Source: UBA2233 sp002347965 [NCBI: Nitrospirae bacterium UBA2233] (GTDB lineage Bacteria > UBA2233). From it: a stretch of DNA of 18,395 nucleotides. The notes under the pieces are model-generated. The model was not told the DNA's origin. It searched no databases and worked only from the letters and a program-made list of their open reading frames with translations. Below, in pieces: positions 14,124 to 18,395 of the stretch (position 1 is the first letter of the stretch; each line of letters begins with the position of its first letter). The position numbers were made by a program, and so were the translations under genes. The stretch covers positions 1 through 18,395 of the forward strand of contig DDYN01000013.1 in assembly GCA_002347965.1 (NCBI GenBank), in the 5' to 3' direction.

Positions 14124-15116
14124 CTAGCTCTTCCTTGCAACGAGCAATCCCGAACCCTTTCCAACGTCAGGCTTAAGGGATGGCTCTTTGAAGCCGGTTC
14201 GGGCAAGCATCGTGGCATACTCCTCGAAGCTGTAGCAGCGCCCCTCTTGCGTGACGGCTAGCATGTGGACAGAGAACAAGCAGGCATCGAGCGGCCTGGT
14301 TTTGTCCTGCTCCAACACGTAATCCTGGATAATGACCCGGCCTTTTGGCCTAAGGGCGGCATGAATTTTTTGAAGGACGTGCTCGACCCAAGGCTTTGGC
14401 CTGGCATGGAAGAGGTGAGACACCCAAACAAGGTCGTAGGGGCCCAAAAAATCGTCCTCGGCACAATCGCCCTCCACGATGTCGACAAGTCGTGCCCCGC
14501 CCTTCTCCTCGAGAATCCGCCTTGTCACCTTAAGTGTTCTTGGAAGGTCAAACAGCGTCACGCGCATCGAAGGCCTTTTCTCTTTAAACGCGAGCGCGTA
14601 GGTTCCTGGCCCTCCTCCTAGATCGAGAATACTCTCTGCCCCCTCCCATTCGATCGCATCGGCCGCCTCTTTTGCGACCAAACGGGCAACATCGTCCATG
14701 GCGCGAACAAACCGCTCGATAGTCGTTAAATCCCCGCCCAAGAACTCACCTTCCTTGGGCTTGCCCGTAACAAGCGTATGCTCTAGGTTTGCCCAGGATT
14801 TTACTGTATCGTTTGTGTGCTTAAGAATGTCTTGAAGCGGATGTTCTGAGTTCTTCAGCAGGTGAGCCTTCGAGATGGGCGCAAGCGAGAACAGCTCTCC
14901 TTCTTTTTGTTTTTGGAGCAGCCCAAGGGCAACGAGCGCCGGCAGGACGATTTCCAGTGCTCGGGGGTTGAGGCCTGTCGCCTGCCCGGCCTCTTCGGTA
15001 GTCAAAGGGCCACTTGCGAAGGCATCAAACAGGCCAACCTCGTTGGCGGCAAGCAAGATCTTCGCCTGCCAGTACGAAGAGGCCAAGCGAAGAATGTCCC
15101 ATCCGCTTGAAATCAT
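14124..15116 (-). CDS. SAM-dependent O-methyltransferase (Methyltransf_2 / COMT-like)
   Basis: The 330-residue protein has the two-part plan of the plant-COMT-like bacterial O-methyltransferases. An N-terminal winged-helix dimerisation domain (about 10-100, 'LLAANEVGLFDAFASGPLTTEE' read in parts) is followed by a Rossmann SAM domain with motif I 'ILDLGGGPGTYALAF' (163-177), 'VTLFDLP' (186-192), 'VEGDCAED' (214-221) and 'GRVIIQDYVL'. The His of 'SHLFHARPKPW' (H237) sits where the family's catalytic base lies, but the usual Asp next to it is missing. The substrate is unknown; small phenols, quinones or pigments are typical. A very strong ribosome site (GGGAGGTGAGGTGAT) precedes the ATG. It is the first gene of the minus-strand run and abuts nagZ. 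Confidence 0.83.
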   Translation of the reverse strand: MISSGWDILRLASSYWQAKILLAANEVGLFDAFASGPLTTEEAGQATGLNPRALEIVLPALVALGLLQKQKEGELFSLAPISKAHLLKNSEHPLQDILKHTNDTVKSWANLEHTLVTGKPKEGEFLGGDLTTIERFVRAMDDVARLVAKEAADAIEWEGAESILDLGGGPGTYALAFKEKRPSMRVTLFDLPRTLKVTRRILEEKGGARLVDIVEGDCAEDDFLGPYDLVWVSHLFHARPKPWVEHVLQKIHAALRPKGRVIIQDYVLEQDKTRPLDACLFSVHMLAVTQEGRCYSFEEYATMLARTGFKEPSLKPDVGKGSGLLVARKS

Positions 15117-15150
15117 ATCACCTCACCTCCCATTAAAGGTCGCCTTTGTC

Positions 15151-15159
15151 ATTGTAGCA
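15151..15159 (-). promoter_or_regulatory. Extended -10 promoter for the methyltransferase-nagZ run
   Basis: On the minus strand the sequence reads TGCTACAAT: an extended -10 (TGn) with TACAAT matching TATAAT in 5 of 6 places. No convincing -35 box lies 17 bases upstream, which is normal for extended -10 promoters. Transcription would start about 28 bases before the ATG at 15116. Confidence 0.45.
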
Positions 15160-15200
15160 CGCTCCGAAAAGCAACCCGGAGCCCAGTAGCGGCATGAGCC

Positions 15201-15229
15201 TTAAAGCCACCCCAAAAAGAGGCTAGACT
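15201..15229 (+). promoter_or_regulatory. Weak candidate promoter for trpS
   Basis: TTAAAG (15201-15206), a 17-base spacer and TAGACT (15224-15229, 4 of 6 matches to the -10 consensus) lie about 50 bases before trpS. The -35 match is poor. Nothing else in the 157-base divergent gap looks better for the plus strand. Confidence 0.25.
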
Positions 15230-15279
15230 AAGCAGGTGAGCAAAGTTTCGAGGAAACCAAAGAATACCCGGAGATGACC

Positions 15280-16320
15280 ATGCACGAAACACCAAAGACC
15301 CATGAGCGCGCTCGGGTGCTTACGGGCGATCGTCCGACAGGCCCTCTGCACCTGGGCCATTACGTCGGCTCGCTAAAAAACCGCGTACGCCTGCAGGAGG
15401 ACTACGAGGTGTTCATCATCGTTGCCGACGTCCAGGCGCTCACGACCCACCTCAAGGAGAGCGGCCATATCAAGGAGGCTACCAAAGAGGTCTGCTTGGA
15501 TTATCTGGCCGTCGGAGTCGACCCGAACGCAACGACAATCTTCGTGCAATCCCAGGTTCCAGAGATCGCAGAACTCACCGTTTTCTTTTCGATGCTGGTG
15601 AAACTCTCATTTCTTCGGCACAACCCCACGATCAAAACGGAGGCGCTCGAAAAGGGGCTGGGCGAAGACCTCACCTACGGGTTCTTTGGCTATCCGATCT
15701 CCCAGGCGGCCGACATAACGTTCCTGAAGGCAAGGCTTGTCCCCGTGGGCGAGGATCAAATCCCGCACATCGAACAGACGAGGGAAATAGTAAGGAAGTT
15801 CAACCGGCTTTACGGCCCTGTTTTGGTCGAACCAAAAGCGCTCGTAGGCGACGTCCCGAGGTTGATCGGGCTGGACGGCAAGCTAAAAATGTCTAAATCG
15901 TACAACAATGCAATCTTCTTGAAGGACCCGCCCGAGCTCGTCCGAAGGAAGGTGTTCCAGGCGGTGACCGACCCGGCCAGGATTCATCCGACAGACCCGG
16001 GCCATCCGGACATCTGTACGGTGTTTGCCTACCACAAGGTGTTCAATGAGCACGAGGTTCCAGAGATCGAGGGGTCCTGCAAGGCTGGCAAGCTCCGTTG
16101 CGTCGACTGCAAGGCAAACCTCTCTTCTACCCTTAACCGGTTTCTCGAGCCTATCCGCGCCAAAAGGAACGCTTTTGCCGAGCAAGACGGGCTGATCTGG
16201 GATATCCTGGGCGAAGGGACGAGGCGGGCCAGGGCAATCGGCAGCCAAACGCTCTCCCAAGTAAAAGAAGCCATGGGACTTTCTTATTTTCCGAAACAAT
16301 CGCCCCAGAGGGTTCCGTAA
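15280..16320 (+). CDS. trpS: Tryptophanyl-tRNA synthetase with four-Cys cluster motif
   Basis: This enzyme charges tRNA-Trp. The 346 residues include the class I signatures 'TGDRPTGPLHLGHYVGSLKN' with the HIGH-like 'HLGH' (24-27) and 'KMSKS' (203-207). 'VGEDQIPHIEQTREI' is also a TrpRS hallmark. Near the C-terminal third there is C246-x20-C267-x6-C274-x2-C277 ('DICTVFAYHKVF', then 'GSCKAGKLRCVDCKANL'). This resembles the C-x22-C-x6-C-x2-C set that binds a [4Fe-4S] cluster in Thermotoga TrpRS. I choose the ATG at 15280 because GGAG (15270-15273) is 6 bases away; an ATG at 15274 abuts that site. It is divergent from the methyltransferase and converges on the Cys-rich gene with a 25-base gap. 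Confidence 0.95.
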   Translation: MHETPKTHERARVLTGDRPTGPLHLGHYVGSLKNRVRLQEDYEVFIIVADVQALTTHLKESGHIKEATKEVCLDYLAVGVDPNATTIFVQSQVPEIAELTVFFSMLVKLSFLRHNPTIKTEALEKGLGEDLTYGFFGYPISQAADITFLKARLVPVGEDQIPHIEQTREIVRKFNRLYGPVLVEPKALVGDVPRLIGLDGKLKMSKSYNNAIFLKDPPELVRRKVFQAVTDPARIHPTDPGHPDICTVFAYHKVFNEHEVPEIEGSCKAGKLRCVDCKANLSSTLNRFLEPIRAKRNAFAEQDGLIWDILGEGTRRARAIGSQTLSQVKEAMGLSYFPKQSPQRVP

Positions 16321-16345
16321 GGTAAGGGGGTGGGGGCAGGAATTA

Positions 16346-16981
16346 TTAATGTATGAGGAGCGGGTCGGGTCGGGCGGGTTGTTCGCGCCAGTCGTAGGCT
16401 TGAACCCATTCCGAACCAAGCATTCCTTCAAGAAACGCGCGAAGCCCGAGAGCAAACGCCCCTACGGGCCTTTCCCGGCCCAAGCGCTCGAAAAACAAAA
16501 TTAGCCCGTCCAAGGCTTCTGGAAACACAGCCTGGGCGTGGGCCGAAGAAAGCTCGGTGAGCCGCTTTATGGCCTGGTCGCGCATGTTGGCAAGCTGCCC
16601 GGGCAGTGCGACGATGGAGGGGGCGATGATCAGCTGAAATTCTGAACGGATGTCCTGAAATAAGCGGACTAGCTCTTCAGGCCGAATTTTTGGGTCGGAG
16701 CTCAAAACGACGTAGAGCACGGCCAGCAAGTGGCTTAGCGCCTCCGAAAGTGCATCTCTCCTTTCTTCTGGGAAAAGTTCTACCGTTTCTCGAAGTAGAC
16801 CAAGGAACAGCTGCTCAAGCTTTTTCCCGGCATACACCTCCCCTTCTTCAAGATAGACGCATCCTTCTGGGCAGGCAATTTCTCGAAGCCTGTGCTGCCC
16901 GCAACACGCCGGGCAAATCAAGCCCCCTAGCCCTGGACAGGAACGCTTCCCTTTCTTCTGCAGACAGTATGCGCACTGCAT
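16346..16981 (-). CDS. Hypothetical protein with N-terminal cysteine-rich zinc-binding motif
   Basis: The 211-residue protein is not assigned to a function. The first 41 residues hold eight Cys and one well-placed His: C3-x2-C6 ('CAYC'), C15, C23-x2-C26-C27 ('ICPACCGQHRLREI', H30) and C37-x3-C41 ('CPEGC'). This pattern suggests one or two structural zinc sites. The rest is predicted helical, Leu/Glu/Arg-rich and without membrane segments or signal peptide. I recall similar 'CPACCG..R..EI.CP..C.YL' proteins of unknown function in other bacteria, but cannot name the family. The ATG at 16981 has GGGAG 10 bases upstream; a TTG two codons earlier is possible. It is divergent from ugd and shares an 89-base intergenic region with it. 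Confidence 0.75.
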   Translation of the reverse strand: MQCAYCLQKKGKRSCPGLGGLICPACCGQHRLREIACPEGCVYLEEGEVYAGKKLEQLFLGLLRETVELFPEERRDALSEALSHLLAVLYVVLSSDPKIRPEELVRLFQDIRSEFQLIIAPSIVALPGQLANMRDQAIKRLTELSSAHAQAVFPEALDGLILFFERLGRERPVGAFALGLRAFLEGMLGSEWVQAYDWREQPARPDPLLIH

Positions 16982-17002
16982 GGCCAAGGCGCTCCCTTTT
17001 CG

Positions 17003-17031
17003 TTGCCATTTTTTAGTGGTTTTGTTATGGT
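17003..17031 (+). promoter_or_regulatory. Candidate sigma70 promoter for ugd
   Basis: TTGCCA (17003-17008, 5 of 6 matches) is followed after 17 bases by TATGGT (17026-17031, 4 of 6). It lies 40 bases before the ugd ATG in an AT-rich gap. Confidence 0.45.
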
Positions 17032-17035
17032 AACA
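17023..17035. repeat. Inverted repeat over the ugd -10 box
   Basis: TGTTA (17023-17027) and TAACA (17031-17035) are perfect reverse complements separated by TGG. The dyad covers the proposed ugd -10 box and also the -10 of the opposing candidate promoter, so a regulator bound here could affect both divergent genes. Confidence 0.4.
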
Positions 17036-17051
17036 TAGACTTTTTTATCAA
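17024..17051 (-). promoter_or_regulatory. Candidate promoter for the Cys-rich protein gene
   Basis: On the minus strand, TTGATA (17046-17051, 5 of 6 matches to -35) is followed after 16 bases by CATAAC (17024-17029, 4 of 6 matches to -10). It overlaps the proposed ugd promoter on the other strand. Confidence 0.35.
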
Positions 17052-17070
17052 TACAGCCAAAGGTCGAGCT

Positions 17071-18395
17071 ATGCGTGTCGGTTGCATCGGGGCGGGGTAT
17101 GTAGGGCTTGTTACGTCCGCGCTGATGGCCCAGAAAGGCCACGAGGTTCTATGCATCGAAAAGGACGCTTGGAAAATAAGCCTACTTAGACAAGCGAGGG
17201 TACCGTTCTTCGAGCCCGGGCTAGAGGATATTCTTAGGGAGACGTTGCACAACGGGCAGCTGCGGTTTTCTACGGATATCACCGCGCTCGGCGAGTTCAG
17301 CCCTAAGGCCGTACTTATTTGCGTTGGAACCCCATCCTCCGAAGACGGGGGGGCCGATACGCGAATGGTCATGGAGGTCGTGGACCAGCTTGCGGGCACC
17401 TTAGAAGCCCAGTCGGTCGTCGTGCTCAAAAGCACCGTACCCCTGGGAACGTATCGGCGGGTGGATTTGGAGCTGAAGGCCAAGGCGCGTGTTCCGTTAT
17501 ACGTCGCCAACAACCCGGAATTCTTAAGGGAAGGTTCGGCTGTCCGTGATTTTCTGTATCCAGACCGCATTGTTATCGGCTACAAAGACGAGTGGGCCAG
17601 AGGGGTACTAGAAGAGCTTTACGCCCCCTTTTTCGAAACCTCAGGAACAGCGCTGTGGATGGACCCGGCCTCTGCTGAACTCGTAAAGTACGCAAGCAAC
17701 GCCTTCCTCGCGCTCAAGATATCGTTCGTCAACCTCATGGGTGATCTTGCGGCCAAAACAGGCGGGGACATCTGGAAGGTTGCTCAAGGCGTGGGGATGG
17801 ATAAGCGTATTGGGCCTCATTTCCTGTCGCCCGGGTTAGGCTACGGGGGCTCATGCCTGCCTAAAGATACACGGGCGCTCATTTCCACGCTCGAATCATT
17901 AGGGCTAGATCAAGGGTTGTTTCGTTCCGTCGAGAGGATCAACGCCTCTCGAATTGACCTTGCGCTCGAAGTGCTCAAGGGTGCGCTCGTTGGCCCCTTG
18001 GAAGGCGCCACGCTCGGGGTATGGGGAGCGGCCTTTAAGCCCCATACGGACGATGTTCGTGAAGCTCCAAGCCTAATGCTGATCCAAGCCCTCCTAGACA
18101 ACGGCACGAAGGTCAAGGTGTACGACCCGAAGGCCATGGACAAACTAAAAGGCCTGCTTGGCCGAAAGATCGAGTACGCCAAGGATGCCTACGACGCCGC
18201 TTCGGATGTGGATGCGCTTGCTTTGGCAACCGAATGGCCGGAGTTCTTGGAGCTCTCGTTCGACAGGGTCAAGGGGCTAATGAGGCAGCCCGTCGTCCTC
18301 GATTGCCGAGGCCATCTTCGGGCCCTCCAGCTCGAATCCAAAGGTTTTTACTATGCCACGCTTCATGGGCTGGCAATGCCGCCGGCGCCGATCTC
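17071..18395 (+). CDS. ugd: UDP-glucose 6-dehydrogenase (3' end beyond window)
   Basis: The product oxidises UDP-glucose twice, with NAD+, to UDP-glucuronate, a precursor for capsule, LPS or exopolysaccharide. It has no stop in this window: 441 codons are read, close to the usual 430-450, so only the extreme C-terminus is missing. Motifs are the NAD fold 'MRVGCIGAGYVGLVTSALMA' at 1-20, 'PFFEPGLEDIL', 'VGTPSSEDGGAD', 'KSTVPLGT', 'NPEFLREGSAVRDF', 'ASAELVKYASNAFLALKISF' and the catalytic 'GYGGSCLPKDTRAL' with nucleophile C262. The 'WGAAFKPHTDDVREAPS' stretch of the C-terminal domain is also present. The ATG at 17071 begins exactly at the Rossmann strand; no strong ribosome site is visible. It is divergent from the Cys-rich gene. 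Confidence 0.95.
   Translation, partial: MRVGCIGAGYVGLVTSALMAQKGHEVLCIEKDAWKISLLRQARVPFFEPGLEDILRETLHNGQLRFSTDITALGEFSPKAVLICVGTPSSEDGGADTRMVMEVVDQLAGTLEAQSVVVLKSTVPLGTYRRVDLELKAKARVPLYVANNPEFLREGSAVRDFLYPDRIVIGYKDEWARGVLEELYAPFFETSGTALWMDPASAELVKYASNAFLALKISFVNLMGDLAAKTGGDIWKVAQGVGMDKRIGPHFLSPGLGYGGSCLPKDTRALISTLESLGLDQGLFRSVERINASRIDLALEVLKGALVGPLEGATLGVWGAAFKPHTDDVREAPSLMLIQALLDNGTKVKVYDPKAMDKLKGLLGRKIEYAKDAYDAASDVDALALATEWPEFLELSFDRVKGLMRQPVVLDCRGHLRALQLESKGFYYATLHGLAMPPAPI

Overview
The window is a compact, moderately GC-rich stretch of chromosome from a Gram-negative bacterium. The envelope is inferred from a TonB-type protein with a C-terminal TonB domain, an exported LysM lytic transglycosylase, a PBP4-type DacB and a cytosolic NagZ. 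The TonB protein carries an ARYL(x)nET-type linker and an 'LNTKEF..TSYF..IKR' lead-in that I associate with deltaproteobacterial (myxococcal, bdellovibrionid and related) TonB-like proteins. Together with the bactofilin and the split glycine decarboxylase this suggests a Deltaproteobacteria-like or related lineage. No rRNA or other marker is present, so this is inference. No tRNA, rRNA, CRISPR array or insertion sequence was seen.

Layout. Positions 1-113 hold the end of an unidentified upstream gene, followed by a perfect 8-bp inverted repeat. Positions 191-4578 (+) are a tight gcvT-gcvH-gcvPA-gcvPB operon encoding the T, H and split P proteins of the glycine cleavage system; the L protein is not here. 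It converges, with a 19-bp overlap, on a lone tonB-like gene (4560-5441, -). Positions 5460-7112 (+) hold a small unknown ORF, a broken remnant of an ABC-transporter ATPase ending inside its Walker A motif, a bactofilin, and a degenerate methyltransferase-fold protein.

Positions 15116 to 7107 (-) are a six-gene run: O-methyltransferase, NagZ, DacB, LysM lytic transglycosylase, PaaK/CapK-like adenylate-forming enzyme, and a flippase-like membrane protein. The middle three remodel or recycle peptidoglycan. The last two overlap and may add or move an envelope-linked acyl or aryl group. A good sigma70-type promoter flanked by direct repeats lies in front of dacB, so the run probably has an internal promoter. 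Positions 15280-16320 (+) encode a tryptophanyl-tRNA synthetase with a four-cysteine, iron-sulfur-type motif. It is followed by a convergent gene for a cysteine-rich protein of unknown function (16346-16981, -), and then, divergently, by UDP-glucose 6-dehydrogenase (17071 to the window edge, +), which supplies UDP-glucuronate for surface polysaccharide.

Most of the window is ordinary housekeeping and envelope biology. The items most worth a second look are the ABC-ATPase relic at 5746-5819, the promoter/operator architecture in front of dacB, the recently duplicated LysM DNA, the PaaK-like/flippase pair inside the peptidoglycan cluster, and the two unassigned proteins (217 aa and 211 aa). I found no clear case for an entirely new defence or mobile system.
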